This document shows positions 45,382-56,208 of a stretch of 64,000 bases of DNA, in pieces. Every line of letters begins with the position of its first letter. The stretch's first letter is position 1. The DNA lies in NCBI RefSeq assembly GCF_037126465.1, contig NW_026999455.1, positions 244,159 to 308,158 on the forward strand, written 5' to 3'. The notes beneath the pieces are model-generated. The model saw nothing but the letters and a program-made list of their open reading frames with translations. It made no database searches and was not told where the DNA came from. A program made the translations under genes and the position numbers. Source of the DNA: Ornithodoros turicata. Lineage: Eukaryota; Arthropoda; Arachnida; Ixodida; Argasidae.

Positions 45382-47057
45382 CAGGGATGGGCAGTAATAC
45401 TCATATTTTGTATTATAATACTAATACATAATACTTCCTAGAAATCGGTATTATAATACAGCTACAAATACATTTCAAAAATGAGTATTATAATACGTAA
45501 TACTAATACTTCTGCGTATTACAGGAGTAACACTTTTAATACATTGATACTTAAAGGACAACGGAAGCGAAATTTGTCCATTGCAAAAAAGTGCCCGAAC
45601 AAGGTGTAAATATTACGTAGAATTATGGTGCCGCTAGTATTTTGCGAGTACGCTGTACGGGTGAGCATATTTTTGACTGGGCCGCCCACCCGACACGATC
45701 GCCCATGGAGCGCGCCCGCTGCCGCAAAGCATTGCGGGAAAATCTGAGGAGCGCGTGACGTCAAATATCTCTCGAGCTCCATGTGCGGCTGCCCGATGGA
45801 CGGGATAAACATGGCGAATTTCGAATAACGCCTGAAGATGTTCGATTCGGAGATCTCGTGGAAGTCTGAAGGCGATATATCCTATGAGAGATGGGTTCGT
45901 ACATGCTTCTTCGTCTCCGTTTTTTCCCCGTAGCGGGAATCAGACGTACGCCGAAACGCTAAGTGGATGTAAAGATTTGTGCCTTCCGTTTTCGTGAAAA
46001 TACAGAAGGGGCCGCTCCTTCTTTCAGTCTGATGTACTTCGTTGACAAGTCAAGGCCTATGAGCACCGCTGGATTTGGTTTGAACCATTGAACCGATCGC
46101 AAAACAACCGCGAAATGAAAGCCAGAAACTCCAACAGGAGAGAAATCGTGCGTCACTTCCGCGGTCTGCTACTGCGGAGCAGCGACGCTCGCCAGGGGCT
46201 CAGAGTGCTCCGCGGCCGATTTTTATATCGCGATTGTGGCGGCATTTCAACTAATATACGTAAATCCAGGTCGAATTCCGGATTGTTTTGGTATACATCG
46301 CAATATGAGGCAAACAGCTTTGCAGCTTATTTTCGCTTTCGTTGTCCTTTAACTTGGGGAGAAAGAAAGGAAAAGAACAGAAGAATTACTTAGATATATG
46401 CCCATTACTTATCGAGACAATCATTCTCCAATGACGTTTTAATCACGCTTACAGTTTTGCACATGGCCTGATCCTTCCAAATAAGATCAGATAGCGTTGA
46501 TCAATTCGATCGCAGTGAAGAACTTGCTCTCAATGTGGCAGAGCCCTGATTTCATCCACTCTGGACGATAAAATGTGGGCCGTTCAAAAACCTGTGACTG
46601 TCCATAGTGCAATCAGGCACAGGGTGACTGGCTGCACTGGACGCACTCTTTTATAAGACAAAGGGCTTGCACTGGTATGACTCATCCTTACGGATTCTGA
46701 AGTGGAAGGATTGCGAGGAAACCTCCTGTAACGTCTGGCCCCAATGTCACTCGCTTTCGGATAATTTGGGGCCGGAGAACACTGTAATAGGAGCCTTGTT
46801 CGTGTTCAGATGTTTGTGGGACACGAAAAATTACTGATAAAGTGCACCGGTGACACTTTCCAGGTCGAACTTACGACCTCTGGGAAAGTATTACACCTTC
46901 AAAAGTATTATAATACACGTAATACCTCGTTTTGTGTATTATAATACAGATACAAATACACTTTAAAAATGAGTAGTATAATACATAATACAAATACTCA
47001 AAAGTATTACATATATAGAATTGTAATACAAAGTATTACTATTACTGCCCATCCCTG
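45382..47057. mobile_element. hAT MITE splitting the block B LINE
   Basis: The ends are CAGGGATGGGCAGTAATACT and, inverted, CTGCCCATCCCTG at the right. Subterminal TATTATAATAC repeats lie on both sides. The flanks are GCTGCAGG and GCTGCAAT, an 8-bp duplication with the last two bases changed. Block A has the uninterrupted site at about 25,638. A Kolobok-like element is nested inside. Confidence 0.9.
45551..46352. mobile_element. Kolobok-like element, complete non-autonomous copy with TTAA borders
   Basis: TTAA lies on both sides (45,551-45,554 and 46,349-46,352). The terminal inverted repeat is AGGACAACGGAAGCGAAA, with one mismatch in 18. The minus frame at 46,156-45,959 has STKYIRLKEGAAPSVFSRKR, similar to the end of a THAP domain. 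TTAA targeting plus a THAP domain is the combination described for the Kolobok superfamily; piggyBac also uses TTAA but lacks THAP. The catalytic part is absent. Confidence 0.7.
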
Positions 47058-47700
47058 GCTGCAATCAATTGGAAATTCTGGCATCCGAGGCTCCTCCAGC
47101 CCGTTGGTTAGCCGCTTACAAACTTGTCTACGAAGCAGGACATAGGCTCGCTCTCCAATGGGTTCCCGCCCATTGCGGTGTCGAAGGCAATGAACTGGCG
47201 GACAGCGCCGCCGAAGCAGCTTTCTCGTCTCCGAGACGGACGCGTATTGCACTGCTCAGAGGCGACCGCCGGTCTATACTTCGAAGCCTTGTGACTCCTC
47301 TAGCTACCCGCCAACGGACCGACGACATACTACACCCCGCCATGCTGAGCAGAGTTGACCCAGCGCTCGCTTTCCGCATGCCAGCGCATATCTCTCGTCA
47401 AGAGGCTGCATTAGTTCATCGAATGCGCCTCGACGTCGCCTTCACAGCTCAGTGGCGCTACTGCTTGGCCCTCTCCCTCACAAAATTGCTTGGCCCCTGG
47501 CCGCATCCAGCACACCAACCCTCTGTCCTCAAGGCTCTCTTCGCCTTTTTGGACGCCACAGGACTTCGATCCTCAATGTGACGGGACCCATTCCTTCATT
47601 CCCTGCTTCACCTCCAGCAATGGGGTAGAGTATCGCCCACGGCGATGAAACTCCCCACCCATTATCCCGAACTAAAGTAGTTGTTGTTGTTTATTATCAT
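47058..47700 (+). pseudogene. I-like LINE, block B part 2 (end of RNase H and 3' tail)
   Basis: The frame reads LQWVPAHCGVEGNELADSAA and continues to RSSM, stop. It is followed by AGCAATGGGGTAGAGTATCG, GATGAAACTCCCC and a GTTGTTGTT tail. It is closely similar to 25,655-26,280. Most of this last part is still open. Confidence 0.85.
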
Positions 47701-47702
47701 TC

Positions 47703-48003
47703 ATGCCATTTTGTCTTGACTACGTCAAGGACGCCTTTCAAATGGACATTTTTTTCACAAAGGCTTTAGCGCATGCGCATGCCCATGACGCGCCGGAGAG
47801 AGTTATCTTCGTCTGCATTAGGTGTCACAGTATGGAAATAACGAAGAAATTCGGGCTTGTTGGTACACGGTCAAAGAGATGCTTAGTGTCATCTATTGCA
47901 TTATTCGATAACGAACTAGCATATCTTGACACGTGGCGTTGGAAGAATACCCGGTATATACGGTCCAGGTTGTATCAATGTGGGGGTGATTTCCTCAAAT
48001 AAA
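47703..48003 (+). pseudogene. Penelope-like C-terminal fragment, block B
   Basis: Counterpart of 26,290-26,590, with KRCLVSSIALFDNELAYLDTW. Low certainty for the family, high certainty for the duplication. Confidence 0.45.
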
Positions 48004-48270
48004 TGTGTTCGAACTTAGCGCCCTTTTTTGTGTGTGCTTTGTCCGTGCCTCGTCTTTTAGCGCCAAGCGTTTCTTTGATCAGGTATACGGGGACGAGAGA
48101 AGCGGGGGACCAGTGGGGAGACCGCACGAACGGCGCAACTCGGGACCGATTTTGGTCCTTTTGTGGTACCCATGTGGATTTGTTCTGATGCGTCTAGAGT
48201 GTGGTTCGTCGAAGAGCTCCCAGGACACGACGCGCATATGTGAAAAAGGGTCATTTTCAGTTTTAGTTTT

Positions 48271-48420
48271 GTGTTCGTCCTTTCCTTTTCTTATCTTCTT
48301 TGTCTTTTCTTCTTTGTCTTCCCCTTTTCTTTTCTTCTTTTCCTTTTCTTTGCTTTCCCATTTTATCCATTTTTCTTCTCCATTTCTTTTCATTTCCTTT
48401 TCTTCCCCATTTTCTATTTT
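48271..48420 (+). repeat. Pyrimidine-rich tract, block B
   Basis: CTTTTC-rich, about 40 bases shorter than in block A. Confidence 0.9.
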
Positions 48421-48532
48421 TTTGGAATAGCAAGCCGACTTCCGTCTGGCTGACCTTTCCTCTTTTTTCTTAATAGATATAGTCCTCTCCCCCCATTATC
48501 CACCCGCCGCCCGGCCAGCCGTCCTCCGACTA

Positions 48533-48758
48533 CACTCTTAAAAATTAACTCCACCACATAGCACACTCCTAGCCAACCGTCATCCCGCGTAACAATGCTC
48601 TCGCCCTAGATTTGTTGAAAACGGGAGACGGAGCCTATTTTGCGCCATTATGCACGGCACAGAATCCTGTTTTCAACAAATCAGGAGAGAGAACGTTGTC
48701 ATTCGGGATGATGGTCGACTAGGAGCGTGCTATGTGGTGAAGCTCATTTCTAAGAGTG
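48533..48758. mobile_element. MITE with TA borders, block B
   Basis: The ends are CACTCTTAAAAATTAACTCC and ...CTCATTTCTAAGAGTG, with TA on each side. It is the second copy of the element at 27,148-27,371. Confidence 0.82.
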
Positions 48759-48992
48759 TAAAGGGCTAAACGCATGGAGCGTTTTTCCGACGTTTCCACG
48801 ACGCACGCGCGCTCGGGGTGCGTGTGACCTCGTAAAAACCAATCTTTCAACGCGCACGGAGGGCGTACGCCGGAATCTGTCGACTACAGATATTCGCGCG
48901 CGTCTGGGCGCGTTTTCCGAGAAGTAGACAGAACCATGGCCGCCGTGAAGCAGACAAGGTTGCGTATGAGCAGCTCGCATAAATTTTTGGGA
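48759..48992. mobile_element. Left half of the AAACGCATGG element, block B
   Basis: Matches 27,372-27,607 and then stops at GGGACAT, where Gypsy coding sequence begins. The right half is at 62,706-62,965, 13.7 kb away. Confidence 0.8.
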
Positions 48993-50375
48993 CATAAGCG
49001 TGCTTTGTTAGACGCTGCTCTAGAAGAAATGCTCCAAACCGGTGCAGTTCAGAGATACCAGAGCCCTTGGGCGTTTCCTGTTGTGCTGGCTCCGAAACGT
49101 GATGGTACGGCAAGGTTATGCGTCGACTGTCGTCGACTTAACGCAGTAACTGTAAGGGACTCTTATCCCTTCCCGTCCATCGAATCAATCATGTATTCCC
49201 TGGGCAACGCTGCGGTGTTTTGAACGCTTGATTGTAGCAGAGGGTTCTTGCAGATCCAAGTTGCCCCGGAGGATGTCCCGAAGGCAGCCTTTACCTGTCA
49301 TAGGGGTCTGTTCCAGTTCGTACGGATGCCTTTCGGTCTGTCTAACTCACTAGCCAGTTTCCAGCGGTTGATGGACACCGTATTAGGAGATGCGAAGTAC
49401 AATTTCGCGATGGCGTACATGGATGATGTCGTAGTGTTTTCCAGAAATTTTCAGGAACACTTGGAACACCTGTCAATCGTCCTTGCAAGGATGAAGCAGG
49501 CGGGGCTAACCATTAACCCCCGCAAGGTACAGCTGGCATCGCCTAGGATCAGCCTTCTCGGCTTCGTGGTGGACGGAGGCACCATCAGCCCTAGCGATGA
49601 CAAGCTAAAGGCGATCATGGAGTTTCCGGTTCCCGGTAACGTAAAAGCCTTGCAGCGTTTTCTAGGTATGGTTGGTTTTTACCGGCAATTCATTCCTAAT
49701 TGTGCTCAGTTAGCGCAGCCGCTTAACCAGTTGTTGCGCAAGGACACACGCTGGCATTGGGGAGAACAGCAGGAACAATCCTTCCGGGCTCTATCTCATG
49801 CAATCGCTAATACGGCCAGGCTATATTTGCCCGACCTAAATAAACCGTTTGTTGTGCAAACAGATGCTAGCGATTATAGTGTTGGCGCAGTTCTCTTACA
49901 GGAGCATGACGGTATTCTCTGTCCAGTGGCTTTTGCAAGTCGCACGCTGAATTCGGCAGAACGGAACTATTCCGTCACGGAAAAGGAGTGCCTGGCGATC
50001 ATCTTCGCTCTCAGGAAGTTTGATCTCTACCTGGATGGCAGCAGTTTCACCGTCCAGACTGACCACCAGGCACTCTCATGGCTGCAGCGGCTCCACAACC
50101 CAGCTGGACGTCTCGCCGGGTGGGCCCTCAAGCTACAAGGCTACTCCTTCAACGTGGAGTACAGGCGGGGCTCCACGGACGTGGTAGCGGACGCACTATC
50201 CCGTGCGCCTCTACCGGAGGGGGAAGAGGTAGGCACCGAGGCGCCTTCTCAACTCCTGGCAGCAGCACAAGTGGCACGGGACGGATCCTCGTCCTGGGGC
50301 ACGGTCGTGACCAGAGAGCAGCTCCTAGACGCTCAGAGAGCGGACGGCCTTTGGCAGCGGGTGTCTCAATGGTTA
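48993..50375 (+). pseudogene. pol: Gypsy RT and RNase H (fragment without LTR)
   Basis: It starts in the region before RT (KRALLDAALEEML), followed by SPWAFPVVLAPKRDGTARLC, MPFGLSNSLASFQRLMD, catalytic YMDD at 49,416-49,427 and GFYRQFIPNCAQ. RNase H has VQTDASDYSVGAVLLQ, EKECLAIIFALRKFDLYLDG, TDHQALSWL and DVVADALSRAP. A TGA at 49,221-49,223 is the only break seen in this ~1.4-kb part, so decay is mild. No gag, protease or LTR precedes it. A Polinton-like element interrupts the frame at 50,382; integrase resumes at 61,860. Confidence 0.9.
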
Positions 50376-50381
50376 GCTAAG

Positions 50382-51590
50382 AGTAGTAAGTACTGACCAC
50401 GTTTATCCGGAAACGCACATCTTCGTCTGGACGCCATTAATTAGCAATTAGAGCTAATTGGGACCCCCCACATTAATCAGCACCCTCCAGGGAGCCATCA
50501 CACTAATTGGGGAATGTCTATCTCGCGTCCAGACCAGTTGTGCGTTTCCGGATAATCGTGGTCATAAAAAATAAAAAAATAGGCAGAAAATAAAATAAAA
50601 AGATAGAAATAGAGTGGAGAGAAACAATTTATTCGAAAATCAACGATGCCGTGGCGAAGAAGCCACTCCGCAACACCCGAGTGACCAGCGTCCGCCATGT
50701 TGGTAGTTTGCACCCAGCAGTTGCAGAGATCGACGACAGGTGGCCACTTAGTTGCAAGGCATCACACCAGATGGCGCCACCATCATAGCTCTAGACGAGA
50801 AAGACAGAACAAGATACTAGCGGCAGGTAAAAATGACAGCACTGCTAAGCAAGTCTAGGCATGCGAGAGAAAAGGTCTAACCGCTACTGCTAAAACAGCA
50901 CGGAGAAAACAGTACACATCGGGGAAAAAGGCTTACGGGGACGATGGCTTAGGCCTAACCTCAACGTCACAACACTATGCAGCTAACACAAGGCAGGAAC
51001 CACTGGGCACACATCGCTAAACATGCGTCAACACGAACAAAAGGCTTGCTCACCGCAAAACAAGTCTAAACATGCGAGACAAGGCTTAACACGAGCGCGG
51101 TCAAATCACTCGTTGGTCACCGCTAAACACGGCAAACATACGAGGAAAGAGGCTTACGGGGGCGATCGCTTAGGCCTAATCCCAACACTACGCAGCTAAC
51201 ACAAGGCGGGAACCACACATCGCTAAACATGCGTCAACAGGCTTGGACACCGCAAAACAAGTCTAAACATGCGAGAAAAGGCTTAACACGAGCGCGGTCA
51301 CCGCTAAACACGGCAAACATACGAGAAAAGGAGCGCGTCAAATCACTCACCTTTTCCCCCGCGGCAACTTCCAGGCAGAAACTGGGCGACCGCGGAGAAC
51401 ACACGTCTGCTCTCTACGAGATCCAGCCAGAAAGTGAGCGAGCGCGCGGAGCGCACGTCCGTTTTCCGCGACGTTCCGAGAGAAACTGAGAGAGGCGACG
51501 CGCAGCGGCAGCTATGGATGCGCGCGCGCCCTCTGCTCCACCCGTCCGCGCATGCACGCGCGCGCGCTGCTAGCTCCCTCTGCGCCGGCC
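50382..51590 (+). repeat. Left terminal inverted repeat of the Polinton-like element
   Basis: The outer ~150 bases form a dyad of their own: TCCGGAAACGCACATCTTCG near 50,408 and its counterpart GTGCGTTTCCGGATAA near 50,545. The same unit lies inverted at 61,680-61,830. Further inward, AATAAAATAAAAAGATAGAAAT and the GC-rich segment at 51,400-51,480 also have inverted counterparts at the right end. The two arms have diverged by indels. Confidence 0.8.
50928..51343. repeat. Two tandem ~210-bp units in the left arm
   Basis: Each unit runs GGCTTACGGGG, GCTTAGGCCTAA, CAGCTAACACAAGGC, CGCTAAACATGCG, CAAGTCTAAACATGCGAG. Shorter partial copies precede them, and related inverted sequence is at 57,860-58,240. 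Confidence 0.75.
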
Positions 51591-51649
51591 GCGGGTGGCT
51601 TTTCAGTTTCGCTTTCATTCTCCGTTCTTTGCGCGCGCGCGTTTATCTG

Positions 51650-51694
51650 TATAAAGGCAGCGCGCACCGCGCTCGCATCATCACTACGTGAAGA
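51650..51694 (+). promoter_or_regulatory. TATA-box promoter at the inner edge of the left arm
   Basis: TATAAAGG at 51,650-51,657 is followed about 25-30 bases later by TCATCACTACG, an initiator-like start. The first ATG is at 51,694. The leader would be only about 15 bases. The layout is like that of compact DNA viruses. Confidence 0.55.
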
Positions 51695-52152
51695 TGTTCA
51701 GCTACCACTCTTTACAAAATTGTTCCCGTACCCACGCTTCTTGGGAAGAAGTGGAGAAGGAATGTTTCAACGGCGAAAGTCCCCGCAACGAGCTCGTCAT
51801 CACTGCTTTTTGCTACGTGATAGACATGGTAGGCTTTGGCAATATAGGAGAGATCTCGCCGGGGCCGCTGCAGGAGATGGTGCGTCGGATCTAAGCCCGT
51901 TACAAGAACGTCTGCATAACGGTTCCTGACGGACCCCTGGGACTGATGAGCGAATTTGTGAGCTTGGCCAACGCAGAATTCAACTACATCGCTGCAGACA
52001 TCGTGGACCTTCTCGCTCGTGCCATCGCTCATATTAAGCACGCCCTGCGGAAGCAGCGACATTTGCAAGCAGTCTACATCGCCAATTTGGTCATTGATTT
52101 ATTGAAATACCGATTGGTTATTGACATGCAACGCATTAAACAGTCCGAATAA
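51694..52152 (+). pseudogene. Small helical protein gene of the Polinton-like element, one stop codon
   Basis: The frame would encode about 152 residues from the first ATG after the TATA box. A TAA at 51,892-51,894 interrupts it two-fifths of the way in; there is no frameshift, because the same phase runs open to 52,150. The first half is acidic (SWEEVEKECF) and the second is rich in long amphipathic helices (FNYIAADIVDLLARAIAHI). I do not recognise the family. The position next to the terminal repeat and its own promoter suggest an early accessory gene. Confidence 0.5.
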
Positions 52153-52603
52153 CTTTGACGAGACTCTGCGTGTTCTTTCACTGAAACATCTTTATTGAAT
52201 ACATACAAAAGAGTTGGTCAATAGATGCCTGCACCCTCCCTCCCTTGTCTGATCATCTCGTAATGCTGCGTTCGTGAGATCAGACGTGCCAGAAAAGGGG
52301 AATCTTCATCGCAGCGCCGTCATTGCGCGGGTCACTGCTTCAGCACGATGGCGGAAGGGTAATTCTTTTCGTACACCCTTTCCGCTACCACACTGCCACG
52401 ATGTCCCGTGCTTCTCCTGTCTGCGAGAGAGAGAGAGAGAGAAGGATGTCTCGACTAGAACTTTTATTCTCGATTACATGCGCGTGCAGCTCTTTGTTCC
52501 GCGGTTACTCGATGCCTGACGTCGACGGTCTCGGGCTCTCTTCCGGGTTTTCCGGTGCTGCACAAAGAGGGAGTACTATCGTAATGCGATACGCGTCAAA
52601 ACA

Positions 52604-52960
52604 CTAGGAAAGCTTACCGTATTCGCAGCTCCCATAAGGGAAGGAGTGTACGGCATCCACGAGATAGCGTTTGTCGTCGTAGGGGACCAAGCTCTTCTTG
52701 AGTCTCGAAATGGTGTACATCGTTTGCTTTATACTCTGGATGGTGCACTGCTTCTGAGAGACCGCCTTTTCATTGAACAGAGAATCTCGGTACACTTCGT
52801 GCAATAAATGTTTCCTCACCACGTCTTTCTTAACTCCTTTGGCTCTCGCGATCTGTTTGTGTGTCCCAGCCAAGAGAATGCTGTACATTTTCGCTCGGAT
52901 GGCTACGACTTCCTGAATCACTCCGCCCCCCGTCTCGTCTTTGAAGTACCCCACTAGCCG
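52604..52960 (-). pseudogene. polB: Protein-primed family-B DNA polymerase, C-terminal fragment
   Basis: The minus frame shows GYFKDETGGGVIQEV, IRAKMYSI, KAKGVKKDVV, LHEVYRDSLF, then SLVPYDDKRYLVD and FPYG before the stop. This is the conserved C-terminal tail of the polymerase of Polintons and related elements. The open frame extends upstream to 53,101, but that part is a non-coding repeat (TGTATCCCTGTCCTGTG family) and not polymerase. The exonuclease and the catalytic polymerase motifs are missing, so no activity is possible. AATAAA on the minus strand at about 52,190 could be its polyadenylation signal. Confidence 0.82.
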
Positions 52961-53009
52961 CGTAGCGATACGCGGTGATTCTCCGATTATTCCTGAGTGG
53001 TACCGACTT

Positions 53010-53200
53010 AAGCGTTTTCCCTGCTCACTTAAGGAAATTTGTGTATCCCTGTCCTGTGACACAAATGCGTGTAATTTTTCGCGGTTCTTTTCTTCTGTCA
53101 CTGTTTTTACTCAGAATGTAGGTGAGGGGGGGAAAAAGTCAGCATCCAGGTAGAGCAGGAGAAAGCCGCTCGGCAGAGGAGAGTTCATGAGAATGGAATT
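53010..53200. repeat. Polinton-internal repeat, copy 1
   Basis: Contains TTCCCTGCTCACTTAAGGA and TGTGTATCCCTGTCCTGTG. Longer related copies are at about 53,755-54,130 and 58,240-58,610, sharing TTGATTTTGTTGGGTGTTCG and AAATGCTNGNATCTGAGC. Confidence 0.7.
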
Positions 53201-53242
53201 TGTTTGTTTTTTGTTATATATCGTTGAGTGTCAGTATTCACT

Positions 53243-53510
53243 AGAGGTGTGCGAATATTCGAAATTCCGAATATTGTTCGAATATTGTTGATATTCGAAC
53301 CCTATTCGTATTCGAAAATTTGATAATCGAGAAATTCGAATATTCGAAAATTTCGAATGATGGAGCACAAGCGCCAGCATTCCCGCTAAAATGAACAGAA
53401 TTCCAGGTATTGGGATTAATCTTGCGAAAATTCCACGTTTGGCACGTCCTTAGCGCGATTTCCAATTGGAATCGGACTTCATGTGCATCCAGCAAAACCG
53501 CAAGTTGGCT
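53243..53510. mobile_element. TTCGAATATTCG-type MITE, one end
   Basis: Begins AGAGGTGTGCGAATATTCG and is followed by dense TATTCGAA repeats for about 120 bases, as in hAT-type MITEs of arthropods. The other end was not found; it may be truncated. Confidence 0.5.
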
Positions 53511-54267
53511 TCACAGCATGCTTTCGCGCATTGCGTGCAGCCAACTTTAAGGCACAACGTCTGGTAGGCTACCTACCGGATTTGATTTTTTTATGTGTGC
53601 TTTCGTTATTTTTTAAAAGATAATACAGACTCGAAGAAGTGTTTGTTTGTTTGTTAGTATGTGTCTGTCACCTTCGTAGCGCTGTTCAGGCTTTATTTTC
53701 TTTGCAAAAATTCAGACTTTATGGTATTAAGCTGTTCGAGTAGAAGTGACTTTCCGTGCTCGCTTAAGCTAGATTGTGTATCCCTGTCCTGTGCTTTCTT
53801 CACGCAGGGCCAATGCAAATGAGTATTTAGCATTATGCAATAATTATCTGATAGCAGAAATGGGTGTCTTTGTCACAGTTTATTAGCGTGTGCGTCGTTC
53901 TTTTATTTATTTTTTTCTCTTATAGCTATGCGAGCAAAAGTGCGTGTAATATTGCGCTGCTCTTTTCTTATTTTCTCTACTTTTTATGTAGAAGAAAGCC
54001 TCCTGCGTAAAAGCTGAATAGTGTTCTACCAGTGGAAGTGGGGTTGTTTGTTTGTTTGATTTTGTTGGGTGTTCGATATCTTGACGAAGTAAGAAGAGCT
54101 TAATTTTGCAGGTTTTTGAGCAGAAATGCTGGTATCTGAGCACGGAGTACAAATATATATATTTCTCTGCTCCCTAAGAAAATTTGTACGTCGTTTTCCA
54201 AGCAGACCGCGTTTAGTTTACGCAAAATAGAAAAATGAAGTTGTGTATGCTCTATGATGATGGTAAC
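53511..54267. other. Polinton interior, unassigned, with repeat copy 2
   Basis: The repeat (about 53,755-54,130) is described above. TTTGTTTGTTTG runs occur at 53,640 and 54,045. No gene. Confidence 0.4.
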
Positions 54268-55326
54268 ATCTCATTACGGCCCAAGTCTCATTACTGCCGA
54301 AAATCCTTTAATCCCCAAGTGTCTCGTTACGGCCAAAGTCTCAATACGGCCGAAGGTAGTCTCATTACGGCCGAAGATGTCTCATAACGGCCAAAAAGAA
54401 AAAAGAAGCATTCACCATATTAGCTCTGTATATACTGTGTTTTATGCTTCCCAAAATGTGTCCGAGGCGGTGTGCCCCCACGGCTTGTGTCACACACAAT
54501 GGTTCATGCACACAATATTGCGACAGTGTTTCATGCATCCCTCGTGAAAAATGTTTTTATTGTCACATGTGTCACACGATATTTGTATGTGTTACGCCAT
54601 TTTCTCTCAGTATTCAAGACACATCCTACTCGTTGGTTCTGTGAGCAAACTGTGTGTGTGTGTGTTCTGAAAAGTACTCCACAAGGGAGCCCACTGGGAG
54701 CTCCAGGAGTCACATGACCTATGACCATGATCTTCTCCCCCACTAGCTGCCTTCTACAATTTACGTCCACCTGAAATGTACAAAAAAGTACATAAGCCAC
54801 TGAACAAAATGACATATGCTCTTGTTTGATGATGACTATAAGACATCATGCTGTCAAGCAGACTTTTTTTTTCCATATATTCGAAACATATTCAAGAATT
54901 ATGGACAACAATGACAATTACGTCATAATAATGCAGCTGCATAGCCAGGAAAATATTTCAGGAGGTGTTTTATGAGGCTTGACATGGGGTGGAGGAGACC
55001 CCCTCGTCAGTGCTTTATCCAGACCACCCCTAACTTTTTTGCCTGTGCACCCCCTACAGGGGGTGCCCTTGCGATTTCAGCTTCAGATACGTCTGTAATG
55101 ATATGTTAAGCTGTAATGACATAACTATTCCAACAATTTTTTCCAACACCCTTCTCGTGCTTGGAATTCTGGATAAATCACTGCCCCTTGTTCATTTTCG
55201 TGGAGCACTACATTAGAGCTTATGCCACTGCACTGATGTCACAATGTTAAAAGTGTGTGTCACTCTGGGCATTCGGAATTCCTCTAAGCTACAATATGTA
55301 AATTCAGAATATCCGAAGGGTAAACA

Positions 55327-55886
55327 TCAGATGTTACCTGCAGGCTTCATGCTGAAACGCGTGTACGCAAAACACTTCCGCCGTGGTGGGCGACGCCGTT
55401 GTGTAATCATACACGCAAGACAATTGCGGGCACATGGAGTAGTGGCAGCAACCTGAAAACGATACATTTTCTTGTTATATATGAGTAATCAAACATATAC
55501 ATTCCCACATGTTTCGTTTTGTCGTTTGTAGGAAGCGCTAGTAAGGGAACCGCACTTGGTTGGTCACATGCAAGCCACAATGCGAGAGGTGCCGATATTT
55601 CGATTACGCGATCAAAAATTAAAAGTCTAGAACCATGCACACTTCCCCATGCAACTACTTCCCCAGCATCGTGAGACATAACACCCATGACATGACACCA
55701 TGTATTCACGTATAGTGTAATGTGAAATGATATGCAGGAATGAAAAAGATGCCAACATACCTGTAATCCAGTGTCCCATAAGTTTGATTCGATTTTCTGG
55801 CAGCTACCATGAAGAGCAAATGCACGATTCACAAGTTTCGTTTCGCCATTTTCATTGTTGATTTCGCAAGCGTCAAGCAATCCCAC
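55327..55886 (-). other. Possible minus-strand exons in the same element
   Basis: One segment (55,886 down to about 55,762) ends GGATTACAG before GTATGT. A second (about 55,457 to 55,350) follows TTTTCAG, contains PCARNCLACMITQRRR and ends at a GTAACA donor. No family was recognised; they compete with the plus-strand model. Confidence 0.15.
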
Positions 55887-56208
55887 GTGACCTCCTTTGG
55901 ATCAGTGAAAAGTGAAAATTACTCGCGTCATGAACATATATGTTCATCTCAGCGCAAATCACGTTTTGCATGCTATAGAAGGAGGGGGGATCAATACTCT
56001 TCCTTTCGTGTTTTGATATCTTGTTGTTTTGCTACTCTCACTTCGGAGTTCGGATGGTGTCTAGCAACGTTGGGTACCTCGTTTCTTGTGTGTGTGAGCG
56101 AGTGGTTGCTGTTTACGATGTGTTCATATATCGCTTTGTAGTGCTGTAATGTGCAAATTAGCGGACTTTATAGCGGCTCTCTATTTTTCGTCATTGTCTT
56201 TCGAGCAG

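Noticed and set aside
52961..53101. N-terminal extension of the polymerase fragment
   Set aside because: The DNA is a copy of a non-coding repeat found again at about 53,770 and 58,260.
53640..54070. Gene on the TTTGTTTGTTTG repeats
   Set aside because: Low-complexity repeats with no stable frame or motif.
54268..54420. A CRISPR-like array or simple satellite
   Set aside because: The motif array recurs inverted 3.5 kb away with the same inserted unit, which fits transposon ends.
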